A stretch of 64,000 nucleotides of DNA from Aneurinibacillus tyrosinisolvens (GCF_001015055.1 NZ_BBWZ01000010.1:62001-126000); one strand, 5' to 3'; positions 57,656-64,000 are shown, numbered from the stretch's first letter. Numbers and translations are program-made. Notes: generated by a model not told the origin, from the letters alone.

Positions 57656-57895
57656 ATGACCAACAAACAGGCTGTGTCTTACACCATCCTCGCTTTGAAT
57701 AAATTAGGTTACGATTTAGGAGACATTAGGAAAATACGTAGAGAAATGGAAAATCAAATTGATTTATACAGTGAAAATGAAGCGGAGTGGAAAGCGGTTC
57801 ATTTGATAAGTGAATTGATTGAAAACCACTTAAAAGATATTAAATTGGAACCTCGAAACTGGAAAGAATTTATCGAAAGAGACACCGTCATTTAG
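57656..57895 (+). CDS. Hypothetical helical protein, 79 residues
   Basis: Helical soluble protein (MTNKQAVSYTILALNKLGYD, LGDIRKIRREMENQIDLYSE). The ATG at 57656 with AAGGGG seven bases upstream is chosen. The frame is open to 57494, but the upstream part (residues such as MLPFFICSYYQLSS) does not look coding. The terminator overlaps the stop codon. The family is not recognised with confidence, although small YhjD/YtzH-like Bacillus proteins are similar in style. Confidence 0.7.
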   Translation: MTNKQAVSYTILALNKLGYDLGDIRKIRREMENQIDLYSENEAEWKAVHLISELIENHLKDIKLEPRNWKEFIERDTVI

Positions 57896-57907
57896 GTGTC
57901 TTTTTTT
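57880..57907 (+). terminator. Terminator overlapping the stop codon
   Basis: AGACACC at 57880-57886 pairs with GGTGTCT at 57895-57901, followed by seven T. The stop TAG (57893-57895) is in the loop. Confidence 0.88.
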
Positions 57908-57917
57908 ATATTTCGTA

Positions 57918-58034
57918 CTACTCTTGTTTACCTTCTTTCCTTTTCTCCTTTAAACCTAACCAAACTAAAATCGTAATGCCTGCCCAAGCACCTCCAACCA
58001 TTACATATAATATTGTATCAATCAAATTTTCCAA
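57918..58034 (-). CDS. Single-span small membrane protein, 38 residues
   Basis: Minus-strand frame from TTG at 58034 with AAGGAAGTG ten bases upstream (58045-58053). It encodes MENLIDTILYVMVGGAWAGI then TILVWLGLKEKRKEGKQE: an acidic start, one clear membrane helix and a basic cytoplasmic tail, the usual topology of bacterial small membrane proteins. It is too short for standard ORF listing. No family is recognised. It lies convergent to the 79-residue gene. Confidence 0.55.
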   Translation of the reverse strand: MENLIDTILYVMVGGAWAGITILVWLGLKEKRKEGKQE

Positions 58035-58110
58035 GGGCTAAATTCACTTCCTTAATCTAAGACGTAAAAACTTTCCTTTAGTATGTCCAGTTATAATGGT
58101 TGTATATTCT

Positions 58111-58137
58111 ATACAAAGTCAATGTCCGATAACATAT
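58111..58137 (+). repeat. 27-bp direct repeat, copy 1
   Basis: ATACAAAGTC plus AATGTCCGATAACATAT; recurs with three or fewer differences at 58631-58657, exactly 520 bases further. The last 17 bases are identical. Confidence 0.7.
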
Positions 58138-58155
58138 TTGAGAGTACAAGGACAA

Positions 58156-58182
58156 GTAAAAAACCACCTATTTAATAGGTGG
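58156..58182 (-). terminator. Terminator of the zinc-binding protein gene
   Basis: CCACCTATT at 58164-58172 pairs with AATAGGTGG at 58174-58182; on the minus strand it is followed by six T. It overlaps the stop codon of the gene. Confidence 0.82.
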
Positions 58183-58405
58183 CTATCTCATAAGCATATG
58201 TGAATTTGTTATTACTTCCGCAATGAGAACATTTGGAAGTTACCTCGTACTTATTTTCCGAAGCAAGAGTAAACCTTGCAAAGGCTAAGTTGTCATTCGT
58301 TCGAATTAGTTTGTGCATATCCTCATCAATGTCGTTATCACGATTGCCTGTCCAGTCGAATTTTTCCCCACAGTTGATGCAAGTGTTAGTGCCAAATATC
58401 TGCAT
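58172..58405 (-). CDS. Zinc-ribbon-like protein, 77 residues
   Basis: 77-residue soluble protein with two Cys pairs, CINCGEKF (residues 9-16) and CSHCGSNN (about 59-66), likely to bind one zinc ion. AGAAAGGGA lies before the ATG. It has its own extended -10 promoter and terminator and is bracketed by the two copies of the 27-bp repeat, so the gene with its promoter may be a movable cassette. Function unknown. Confidence 0.8.
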   Translation of the reverse strand: MQIFGTNTCINCGEKFDWTGNRDNDIDEDMHKLIRTNDNLAFARFTLASENKYEVTSKCSHCGSNNKFTYAYEIATY

Positions 58406-58547
58406 TCGAAGTCCCTTTCTGTCCGTTAGCGGACAAGAAACAGGTCTGTTTCGCTATCGAAAGAATAGGTAGCCCTAATTAAGCAGATATCTACTATTAA
58501 GTTAGAGAAAGAGAGTGTCTCTCTTCTTTACTTTGGAACGTTATTTT

Positions 58548-58556
58548 ATTATAACA
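58548..58556 (-). promoter_or_regulatory. Extended -10 promoter for the zinc-ribbon gene
   Basis: On the minus strand TGTTATAAT (TATAAT at 58553-58548 with TG one base before). Leader of about 135 bases containing the hairpin GAGAG-TGT-CTCTC and GTCCG-TTAG-CGGAC near the ribosome site. Confidence 0.45.
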
Positions 58557-58630
58557 CGATAAATCCCTTTTCATAGCAAGCCAGCAATCAATTATCAGAA
58601 AAAATGTAATTATCAAACGTTATATATTTT

Positions 58631-58657
58631 ATACAAAATGAATGTCCGATAACATAT
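58631..58657 (+). repeat. 27-bp direct repeat, copy 2
   Basis: ATACAAAATG plus AATGTCCGATAACATAT; followed at once by another TGTCCG. See copy 1 at 58111. Confidence 0.7.
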
Positions 58658-58747
58658 CTGTCCGTAAAAGTACACTTTTATGAACGGTTCACCTCTCCCT
58701 ATAAATTGCTAGATTTTAACGTTTGTAAACATGTAAAATTAATTTAT

Positions 58748-58789
58748 GAACGTTCTTGGTTTTCTATATACTTTTGCGAACGTTTTTGG
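58748..58789 (+). promoter_or_regulatory. Direct repeats upstream of the resolvase gene
   Basis: GAACGTTCTTGG at 58748-58759 and GAACGTTTTTGG at 58778-58789, exactly 30 bases apart, with a TATAAT box at 58791-58796. A related GAACGGTTC lies at 58682-58690. Spacing of three helical turns suggests a binding site, possibly for the resolvase itself. Confidence 0.5.
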
Positions 58790-58831
58790 CTATAATAAAG
58801 ATAAAGAAGCGACAAATAGAGGGAGAAGTGC

Positions 58832-59452
58832 ATGGAAAGCAGAAAATTCGGATACATACGGGTAAGCAGCAAGGATCAAAATGAAGGCAGGCAACTGGAA
58901 GCGATGAAAGAAGCGGGGATTCATGAACGGGATTTTTTCATCGACAAACAGAGTGGAAAGGATTTTCAAAGGGAACAGTATCAACTTCTGAAACGAATGA
59001 TGCGTCCAGGTGATATCTTGTATATCCATTCACTCGATCGCTTTGGAAGGAATAAAGAGGAAATCCTGCAGGAGTGGAACGATATCACGAAAAGCATAAA
59101 GGCAGATATTGTTGTTTTGGATATGCCGCTGCTTGATACGACCCAGTTTAAAGACAGTTTAGGGACATTTATTGCGGACCTGGTACTGCAGATTCTTTCT
59201 TGGATGGCGCAGGAAGAGAGGGAACGGATTCGCAAAAGGCAGCGTGAGGGTATCGATGTAGCTTTGGATAACGGAGTGAAATTTGGTAGGCCCAACGCAA
59301 AACTAACAAAGGAATTTATAGAAGCCTATGCCCAGTGGAAAGCTGGAGAGATAACGGCAGTGGCTGCCATGCAGCAAGCTGGCGTGAAAAAGACCACGTT
59401 CTATAAACTTGTGAAGGAATACGAAAAAGAAAAAGCAGCCGGTCAATCATGA
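58832..59452 (+). CDS. Serine recombinase of the resolvase/invertase family
   Basis: 206 residues. Catalytic domain: GYIRVSSKDQNEGRQLEAMK with nucleophilic Ser near residue 12, arginine-rich DILYIHSLDRFGRNKEEILQ near 62, long E-helix, and GRPNAKLT joint. The C-terminal helix-turn-helix is AVAAMQQAGVKKTTFYKLVK. The length fits TnpR-type resolvases rather than large integrases. No transposase or second recombination site is recognised, so this is a stand-alone gene, perhaps left from a Tn3-like transposon or plasmid. GGGAGAAG precedes the ATG, and a terminator follows. Confidence 0.93.
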   Translation: MESRKFGYIRVSSKDQNEGRQLEAMKEAGIHERDFFIDKQSGKDFQREQYQLLKRMMRPGDILYIHSLDRFGRNKEEILQEWNDITKSIKADIVVLDMPLLDTTQFKDSLGTFIADLVLQILSWMAQEERERIRKRQREGIDVALDNGVKFGRPNAKLTKEFIEAYAQWKAGEITAVAAMQQAGVKKTTFYKLVKEYEKEKAAGQS

Positions 59453-59466
59453 TGGGCTGCTTTGTT
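59432..59466 (+). terminator. Terminator after the resolvase gene
   Basis: AAAGCAGCC at 59432-59440 pairs with GGCTGCTTT at 59455-59463; overlaps the end of the gene. Confidence 0.75.
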
Positions 59467-59524
59467 GTCTCTGATAACTTAGGTTGTAGAAAAGCGATAT
59501 AGGATAGGTAATAAAGGTGCGGTT

Positions 59525-59556
59525 TTATTGAACTATTGGGCAGAATAGTTTAACAA
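59525..59556. repeat. Palindromic repeat, type A
   Basis: AACTAT-TGGGCAGA-ATAGTT, flanked by TTATTG and TAACAA; same family as the last module of the composite repeat at 50141-50172. The stretch 59453-59805 otherwise holds only a 9-bp inverted repeat (GTACCAATA/TATTGGTAC at 59613-59640). Confidence 0.6.
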
Positions 59557-59805
59557 ATTAATACATGTAAAGAGGGTACTTGGAAGCCGTATTTTACCGT
59601 TGTCTATAAAATGTACCAATAAGCTCTACCCTATTGGTACTGTATAAAATTATCGATGGTTTTAAAGAACCAATAGGAATTATCAGCCTGATATTTCCTA
59701 CAAACAGGACAAAGATACATTTTATTATAATTGGGATAAGTGTTTATACATCAATAATACTCCCTGCATATATTGTGTAAGCAAATAAAAAGGGGGTGAT
59801 GATTT

Positions 59806-60027
59806 ATGGTCAGTGCAGTACAACTTGTACCGGGTCAGACCCGTAGGTTTACACGTGGTACTCCAACAGGGAGCCGCATCAGAATTAACCTCGCACGTGG
59901 CGAAGCTTTGGTGATTAACAGGGGCCCAAACAATACAATTTTCGTTAAGTGTGGACGAGTCCGAGTTAATTCAACTCGTATTGTTAACCTCCGTGTAGGT
60001 CAGACTGTGGTTGTGCATTGTAGGTAA
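59806..60027 (+). CDS. Hypothetical beta-rich basic protein, 73 residues
   Basis: 73 residues, rich in Arg, Val and Thr, with alternating hydrophobic patterns (VQLVPGQTRRFTRGTPTGSR, LARGEALVINRGPNNTIFVK, VRVGQTVVVHCR-like end) that suggest a small beta barrel. AAAAAGGGGGTGATG precedes the ATG. No promoter of the vegetative type is obvious; expression during sporulation is possible but unproven. Function unknown. Confidence 0.72.
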   Translation: MVSAVQLVPGQTRRFTRGTPTGSRIRINLARGEALVINRGPNNTIFVKCGRVRVNSTRIVNLRVGQTVVVHCR

Positions 60028-60086
60028 TATTTATCGCACGAATATCCGTCCCCACATTTCCTCACTCACCCACCTTTTCACAGCAT

Positions 60087-60110
60087 AAAAAAGGCACCCG
60101 TAAGGGTGCC
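60087..60110 (-). terminator. Hairpin with T-run on the minus strand
   Basis: GGCACCC at 60093-60099 pairs with GGGTGCC at 60104-60110. Six A precede it on the + strand, so it would work as a terminator for a minus-strand transcript; no minus gene is recognised directly upstream of it. Confidence 0.6.
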
Positions 60111-60300
60111 TCACTTATTAGGAAAGGAGAGGCTCTACATTCCGAAATCCTCAGATGCACGGTTAATCAAAAAATGGACAAATTACCTCTCGATTAAAGG
60201 ACATACACAAAATAGAAAAAAAGAACATAAAGTAGAAAATCACGTTTTATTCAAACGTTTCCCTTCTTGGTATTACGTCGGGTGTTATATGAAAGGATGA
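60106..60300 (+). CDS. Doubtful small basic ORF, 64 codons
   Basis: Basic peptide (IPKSSDARLIKKWTNYLSIK then GHTQNRKKEHKVENHVLFKR). GTG at 60106 has no ribosome site; GGAAAGGAGAGG lies inside the first codons and no suitable start follows. A clear terminator just after the stop supports a transcript ending here. May be a remnant. Confidence 0.28.
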   Translation: MPHLLGKERLYIPKSSDARLIKKWTNYLSIKGHTQNRKKEHKVENHVLFKRFPSWYYVGCYMKG

Positions 60301-60325
60301 ACCATAGATTCATCCTCTTTTTTAT
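60294..60325 (+). terminator. Terminator
   Basis: AGGATGAA at 60294-60301 pairs with TTCATCCT at 60309-60316, then CTTTTTTATTTT. Confidence 0.82.
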
Positions 60326-60345
60326 TTTGTAAACGAGTTACTTCA

Positions 60346-60432
60346 CTAACGGGAATCGTTAGCACAATACGGCTGTTACGGCAGTCGTTTTTTATTTGTT
60401 CAACTATCGGGCAGGTTTCTTGAATAATGTGG
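60346..60432. repeat. Composite structured intergenic repeat, copy 2 (3' modules)
   Basis: Perfect CTAACG-GGAAT-CGTTAG at 60346-60362, then ACGGCTG (60369-60375) pairing with CAGTCGT (60382-60388; one G-T pair) and a run of T, then CAACTATCGGGCAG at about 60400. It aligns along its whole length with 50090-50172. Confidence 0.7.
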
Positions 60433-60533
60433 AGAAGCAAATAAAAGTAGGTAATTCCTAGTTTTTATCTATCTTAGCAAGTTCATCTCGGTTTGCCATT
60501 AAAGGAGTTTGCTCCATCCATGATTAATCAGAT

Positions 60534-60573
60534 AAAGAGCCTTGTGATTCTCATTCTTTTCACAAAGCTCTTT
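60534..60573 (-). terminator. Hairpin after the aromatic-rich gene
   Basis: AAAGAGCCTTGTG at 60534-60546 pairs with CACAAAGCTCTTT at 60561-60573 (one mismatch). It can serve the minus-strand gene that ends at 60579. Confidence 0.7.
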
Positions 60574-60578
60574 AATAT

Positions 60579-60842
60579 TTAGTAAGGAGTAGGAATTGGT
60601 GGGCATGAAACTTGGTCAATATATCTTGGATCAAACCCATAGAACGTCCAGAAACGCCCGTTCCATCTATAACCTGTAACTGCGCCATACTGTACGCTTG
60701 TAGGATAAAACCAAAAACTCCTCCCATTTTTGAGCCATACATAAGTGTATCGATACATACAGTCAACGATATAGGAATTATAGGGTTTTTGTGGAATGTA
60801 GTGAGGGGGCGGAGAAGTAGGAGGTCCATATTGTTGTCTCAT
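60579..60842 (-). CDS. Tyr/Trp/Pro-rich small protein, coat-like
   Basis: 87 residues with unusually many Tyr, Trp, Phe and Pro (MRQQYGPPTSPPPHYIPQKP, YRYTYVWLKNGRSFWFYPTS, YRWNGRFWTFYGFDPRYIDQ). GGAGTG precedes the ATG. Such aromatic-rich small proteins are typical of spore-coat or transporter-like YxeF/GerQ-neighbour proteins in Bacillales, but no exact family is recognised. A terminator follows on the minus strand. Spore association is inference. Confidence 0.72.
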   Translation of the reverse strand: MRQQYGPPTSPPPHYIPQKPYNSYIVDCMYRYTYVWLKNGRSFWFYPTSVQYGAVTGYRWNGRFWTFYGFDPRYIDQVSCPPIPTPY

Positions 60843-60899
60843 ATGATTTCACTCCTTTTCAATGTGGTCTGTAACATTGTATGAAGGAATGAATTAGAC

Positions 60900-60923
60900 G
60901 GATAAGGCGGATAAGGCGGATAA
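60900..60923 (+). repeat. Short tandem repeat
   Basis: GGATAAGGC repeated about 2.7 times; it lies between the coat-like gene and the FG-GAP-like gene. No function evident. Confidence 0.6.
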
Positions 60924-60958
60924 ATTAGTAGCAGGAATTTTATCTCATCTCAGAAATA

Positions 60959-61762
60959 TTAGTAAAGGCTAACTAACTTCGTACCAAGTATGGCAACGGT
61001 CAGTCTTGATGATACAAACCCCGTACCGTCCCATATTAAAAGATTTTCGACATACCCTAGTGTATCCGAATTAGAAGTACCAATAATACGTTGCAAGGCA
61101 AGTAAATCGTAACTCATTCTTTTTTCGTTTGTTACAATAGGAAATAATGCACTTAGAGCAAGGACCTCGCCCTTGATTGGTTGTTTTAGTTTACCATTCT
61201 CAGAGTAATACTGTGAAACATAATCATAGCCTTTGTAACTAATATCGATGGTGAAAAGCACGTCAAGTGGAGCATTTGCTACACTCACTTTATAAAAGTC
61301 CTGATAATTCACAATGAATTTATACTCTTTATTGTATCTTTCAACATCAAACATTTGGCGCAGAATGTTATTCTTGAAGGAATAGATATAAAATATACCA
61401 TATCCACCGCTTCCTCCCGAATCAATACTTACTAAAATGTCTTGTACGTTATCCTTAGAAAAATCTCCAAGGAATAGCCTAGCATTGTATCCCGCATTAT
61501 TTTGGAGGTTTACCGTCGTACTTTGGTTAGAATGTCCATCTTGAATAACAAGTGTAATGTTATCTGCAAAGATTCCTGTTCCTTCGGGTTTATTTCCGTA
61601 TAAATACACGTTATCTATGATTCCGTCCCCATTTACGTCCCCTCGCTTCATATCAAGCAAGGCAATGCTTCTCGAATGAGCGTTGTTTTGATTCATATGC
61701 CCATGAGTTTGTCTATACAAATGAAACATCCCCTGTCTGTAATTAAAAATCTGTGTATACAT
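60959..61762 (-). CDS. FG-GAP/VCBS-like protein, about 267 residues
   Basis: Protein with an FG-GAP/VCBS style calcium loop DMKRGDVNGDGIIDNVYLYG near residue 40 and a second, weaker repeat (LFLGDFSKDNVQDILVSIDS), followed by SGGSGGYGIFYIYSF. Bacillus proteins of this kind are secreted or spore-associated beta-propeller fragments. No signal peptide is seen. The ATG at 61762 is chosen; the frame is open to a TTG at 61774, and an ATG further in (MFHLYRQTHGH) follows ACAGGGG. Function unknown. Confidence 0.75.
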   Translation of the reverse strand: MYTQIFNYRQGMFHLYRQTHGHMNQNNAHSRSIALLDMKRGDVNGDGIIDNVYLYGNKPEGTGIFADNITLVIQDGHSNQSTTVNLQNNAGYNARLFLGDFSKDNVQDILVSIDSGGSGGYGIFYIYSFKNNILRQMFDVERYNKEYKFIVNYQDFYKVSVANAPLDVLFTIDISYKGYDYVSQYYSENGKLKQPIKGEVLALSALFPIVTNEKRMSYDLLALQRIIGTSNSDTLGYVENLLIWDGTGFVSSRLTVAILGTKLVSLY

Positions 61763-61886
61763 TATGTAGGTCAATAACTATACGATTGTGTTAATGCCTA
61801 TGAAGAACATGAAGATTCCTCAGTGAATATCGTTGTTTATTCCACTAACGGGAGGAGAGTGAAATAAGGAGCAATAAAGAAGAAGG

Positions 61887-62681
61887 TTAAATAAGCCCTA
61901 TTTTCTTTAGTCCATAATAAATACCATCATCATCAATGTGTTTGGTTGTAAATTTGGCATAAGGCTTAACGGCATCATGTGCATTTCTCATCGCTATTCC
62001 CATTCCAACAAAAGATAACATTTCTCTATCATTTAAAGCATCACCAAATGCGACAGCCTCATCAGGGGAAATATCCAGATAGTTTAACATCGCTTCAATG
62101 CCCTTGGCTTTTGACCCCCCATGTGAAGTAATTTCAGATGAAAGTGGATGCCAACGGATAAAATGTAAATCTGAAAACTGTTCTTCGTACATTTTTTCTC
62201 TATCCTGTGGACAATAGAGCAAAAATTGATAGATAGGAATCTCCACTGAAGTAGGTTGAAGGTACATAGGATAGTCCAGCCTTAACCAATTCACAAATGT
62301 TTCGTGAACATGAGGATGTTCAATATGACTAACATACACACCTTCGCTTCCAAGATAAACGATTGGGTCATCATTTTGTGAAGCAAATTCAATTAATTGT
62401 TTCACTGTTGATGTTGGCAGTGGTTGGTTATAAATGATTTCGCCTTTATAGACGGCATAAGAACCAGTTAGACTTACAAAAGAATCAATTTCAAGTTCCT
62501 TAGAAATGTGACTCAATTGAGACGGTCCTCTTCCAGATGCAATCACGACTTCAATATTTGACTCTTTTAACTTTTTGATGGATTCTTTTGTACTCATTGG
62601 AATTCTTCCTTCTTTATTGACCAATGTTCCGTCAATATCAAAAAATACGATTTTATATGTATCTTTTATAGTTGTGAACAA
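61887..62681 (-). CDS. Cof-type HAD-superfamily phosphatase
   Basis: 264 residues of the Cof/YkrA-like HAD subfamily IIB: motif I FFDIDGTLVNKEGRIP (nucleophile Asp15, Asp17), motif II VVIASGRGPSQL, motif III Lys in GGSKAKGIEAML, motif IV VAFGDALNDREMLSFVGMGI. It dephosphorylates sugar phosphates or nucleotides such as FMN and pyridoxal phosphate; the exact substrate is open. The TTG start is supported by AGGAGGGA about eight bases upstream. The closest repeat copy lies 80 bases upstream. Confidence 0.93.
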   Translation of the reverse strand: MFTTIKDTYKIVFFDIDGTLVNKEGRIPMSTKESIKKLKESNIEVVIASGRGPSQLSHISKELEIDSFVSLTGSYAVYKGEIIYNQPLPTSTVKQLIEFASQNDDPIVYLGSEGVYVSHIEHPHVHETFVNWLRLDYPMYLQPTSVEIPIYQFLLYCPQDREKMYEEQFSDLHFIRWHPLSSEITSHGGSKAKGIEAMLNYLDISPDEAVAFGDALNDREMLSFVGMGIAMRNAHDAVKPYAKFTTKHIDDDGIYYGLKKIGLI

Positions 62682-62758
62682 GGATAATCCCTCCTATTTT
62701 TAAGGATAATTTTTTAATATTATAAACTTAAATGTAATTTACCTGTTATTTATTTATT

Positions 62759-62850
62759 ACGCTCCCATGTAAGAACGAAGTTTTCTTGCATCATCTGTGG
62801 TGCCGCCCCTGCGGCATGGCTGGCTAACGGGAATCGTTAGTTGGACAAAC
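62759..62850. repeat. Composite structured intergenic repeat, copy 3 (5' modules)
   Basis: ATGTAAGAA pairs with TTCTTGCAT (one G-T pair), TGCCGC-CCCT-GCGGCA, then a perfect CTAACG-GGAAT-CGTTAG. It aligns with 50028-50115. Relative to copy 1 the second stem changes both partners (T to C and A to G), preserving the pairing. Confidence 0.7.
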
Positions 62851-62992
62851 ATGGATTTAACTATTTACGTATGATAATCTCAATTATAGAAACCATGTCG
62901 GGATATAGATATGCTTTTTATTGTTTAACCTATTTCCATAAATTGAAAGCTTCACAAAAAGCATTACCTAATAAAAAAACGAGGTGTTACTA

Positions 62993-63298
62993 ATGCTGCA
63001 CTGTGCATGGTGCATGAAAAAAATTGGAGAAGACAAACCCTGTTTTGGATTAAGTGTTAAATTTGCCAAAGGTGTAGATTTCAATGAAAAAGACGGAAAA
63101 ATTATCTCACTCTATTTAGCATCAAGAAAAACGAGCGTACCATTAATTGTTGTAGGTAATGACTCTGAAGCGAAGAAAAGTGGACAAGATGGAATATTTG
63201 CCATTTGTAGCGAGAAATGTGGAGAAAAGATGAGAAGTGCAGTAGCTAAGGAGTTAGAGTTATTCTCGGGAACTCCAGACTTCCTGGCCCTTAAATGA
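62993..63298 (+). CDS. Hypothetical cysteine-rich protein, 101 residues
   Basis: 101 residues with CAWCMKKI near the start and CSEKCGEKMRS near residue 72, a likely split zinc ribbon; the middle resembles a small alpha/beta domain (FGLSVKFAKGVDFNEKDGKI). The ATG at 62993 is chosen because GAGGTG lies six bases upstream; an ATG at 62984 in frame has none. A terminator follows. Function not known. Confidence 0.8.
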   Translation: MLHCAWCMKKIGEDKPCFGLSVKFAKGVDFNEKDGKIISLYLASRKTSVPLIVVGNDSEAKKSGQDGIFAICSEKCGEKMRSAVAKELELFSGTPDFLALK

Positions 63299-63299
63299 T

Positions 63300-63325
63300 G
63301 AACCTGCGAAACTCGCGGGTTTTTA
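63300..63325 (+). terminator. Terminator after the cysteine-rich gene
   Basis: AACCTGCG at 63301-63308 pairs with CGCGGGTT at 63314-63321 (one G-T pair), then TTTTATT. Confidence 0.82.
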
Positions 63326-63360
63326 TTACGTTAAATTGGTTATATATGCAACATGCTGCG

Positions 63361-63385
63361 CTAACGGGCAGTTTTGTTGAACAAG
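63361..63385. repeat. Palindromic repeat remnant, type A
   Basis: CTAACGGGCAGTTTTGTTGA, preceded by ATGCTGCG as in the composite repeat. Stem only partly retained. Confidence 0.5.
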
Positions 63386-63409
63386 TTGTAAATTTAACAT
63401 TTTAAAGTA

Positions 63410-63448
63410 AGAGCATTTCTTTGTAATGAGAAATGCTCTTTATTTTTG
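63410..63448 (+). terminator. Perfect 11-bp hairpin with T-run
   Basis: AGAGCATTTCT at 63410-63420 pairs with AGAAATGCTCT at 63429-63439, followed by TTATTTTTG. There is no gene between it and the terminator at 63300, so it may end a short RNA. Confidence 0.75.
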
Positions 63449-63491
63449 TCAAAATTAAAAGAATATAATAACAACAATAATAATATAATTA

Positions 63492-63521
63492 AAAACGATA
63501 TGAGTTTATTGTAAAACGATA
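63492..63521 (+). promoter_or_regulatory. Direct repeat upstream of the DUF2975 gene
   Basis: AAAACGATA at 63492-63500 and again at 63513-63521, 21 bases apart (two helical turns), about 50 bases before the start codon. Possible binding site of the Cro-type regulator usually encoded after DUF2975 genes (that regulator is outside the window). Confidence 0.35.
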
Positions 63522-63568
63522 AATTATGTGTTAAATTCATTTTATCATTAAATCGTGAGGTGCTTTTT

Positions 63569-64000
63569 ATGAAACAAGTTACGACACTCTTTTTAAAGCT
63601 AGCTGTTATTTTTATAGGAATCCCAGTTCTTGTATTGTGCATATTTTTGGTGCCTAAGATCGGGAATTTTGCTGGAGAATTGTATCCAGATATTGCTTAT
63701 ATGAAATCTCTCGTTTTAATCGATATGTACGCGGCAGCAATACCTTTTTACTTTGCTCTGTATCAAGCTTTTAAACTTTTAAGCTATATTGATAAGAACC
63801 AAGCGTTCTCGGAATTATCGGTAAAGGCTTTAAAGAATATAAAATACTGTGCCATCACGATCAGTACCTTGTACCTGCTAGGTATGCCGCTCTACTATCT
63901 CATGGCGGAAAGAGTTGACCCTCCAGGTATCATACCAATCGGATTGGTCATTATTTTCGCCTCTATGGTGATCGCCGTTTTTGCTGCTGTTCTCCAAAGA
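63569..64000 (+). CDS. DUF2975 family membrane protein (3' end outside window)
   Basis: 144 codons are seen, the frame running out of the window. Four membrane helices are visible: FLKLAVIFIGIPVLVLCIFL at the start, DMYAAAIPFYFALYQAFKLL near residue 51, ISTLYLLGMPLYYLMA near 95 and GLVIIFASMVIAVFAAVL near 125. The motif SYIDKNQAFSELSVKALKNI between helices 2 and 3 is characteristic of DUF2975 (YoaS-like) proteins. GTGAGGTG precedes the ATG. Family members are usually followed by a small YozG-like regulator. Confidence 0.87.
   Translation, partial: MKQVTTLFLKLAVIFIGIPVLVLCIFLVPKIGNFAGELYPDIAYMKSLVLIDMYAAAIPFYFALYQAFKLLSYIDKNQAFSELSVKALKNIKYCAITISTLYLLGMPLYYLMAERVDPPGIIPIGLVIIFASMVIAVFAAVLQR

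Noticed and set aside
50028-63385. CRISPR array
   Set aside because: The recurring sequences are single, irregularly spaced, diverged palindromes between genes, not regularly spaced repeats with spacers, and there are no cas genes.
63394-63642. 82-codon minus-strand ORF
   Set aside because: Antisense to the start of the clear DUF2975 gene and crosses a perfect terminator hairpin.

Overview
The window looks like a chromosomal segment of a Gram-positive, probably spore-forming Bacillales bacterium of the Aneurinibacillus/Brevibacillus type. This is inferred from gene order and protein style, because no 16S or other decisive marker is present. The order yerB-yerC-pcrB-pcrA-ligA and gatCAB is the conserved Bacillus arrangement. 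Base composition is moderately GC-rich up to about 27 kb, intermediate to about 50 kb and clearly AT-rich from 50 kb to the end, so the last 14 kb reads as an accessory region.

1-2,949: a branched-chain amino-acid ABC transporter (livH partial, livM, livG, livF) closed by a strong terminator. 3,123-27,014: the housekeeping block yerB, yerC, pcrB, pcrA, ligA, a MraY/TagO-type glycosyltransferase and gatC-gatA-gatB. Between pcrB and pcrA sits a tightly packed 12.5-kb module of eight genes: a secreted/anchored Ig-like protein, an ABC ATPase and permease, a coiled-coil/Gly-Ser-rich membrane protein, MoxR, DUF58, and two large von Willebrand A membrane proteins. Its function is not described as far as I know. 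gatA carries a one-base frameshift.

27,160-30,623: decay and insertion. There is a broken MFS transporter and a small membrane-protein gene interrupted by an IS231-like (IS4 family) element. The element has 18-bp ends and an 11-bp target duplication, and its own transposase is frameshifted within the YREK motif.

30,740-49,870: a large hydroxy-acid/sugar-acid catabolic region: IlvD/Edd dehydratase, gamma-glutamyltransferase, two CaiB-type CoA transferases, acyl-CoA dehydrogenase, split UxaA-type hydro-lyase (small plus large subunit), TAXI-TRAP transporter with DUF1850, LarA/DUF2088 protein, 2-hydroxyacid dehydrogenase, two FAH-family proteins, an SDR and two FadR-type GntR regulators. Three copies of the palindrome TGGTC(A/T)GACCA lie in front of three of its transcription units and suggest one regulon.

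50,000-64,000: an AT-rich patchwork of small genes (cold-shock protein, zinc-ribbon proteins, a 3D-domain cell-wall protein, a lone serine resolvase, a HAD phosphatase, small coat-like proteins), gene fragments (gamma-carbonic anhydrase, DUF4145 and others), a defence-type reverse transcriptase with a long untranslated upstream region, and a dispersed family of structured intergenic repeats whose stems show compensatory changes. Several broken genes in the window differ from an intact reading frame by a single missing base. That pattern points to either ongoing decay or homopolymer under-calling in the assembly.
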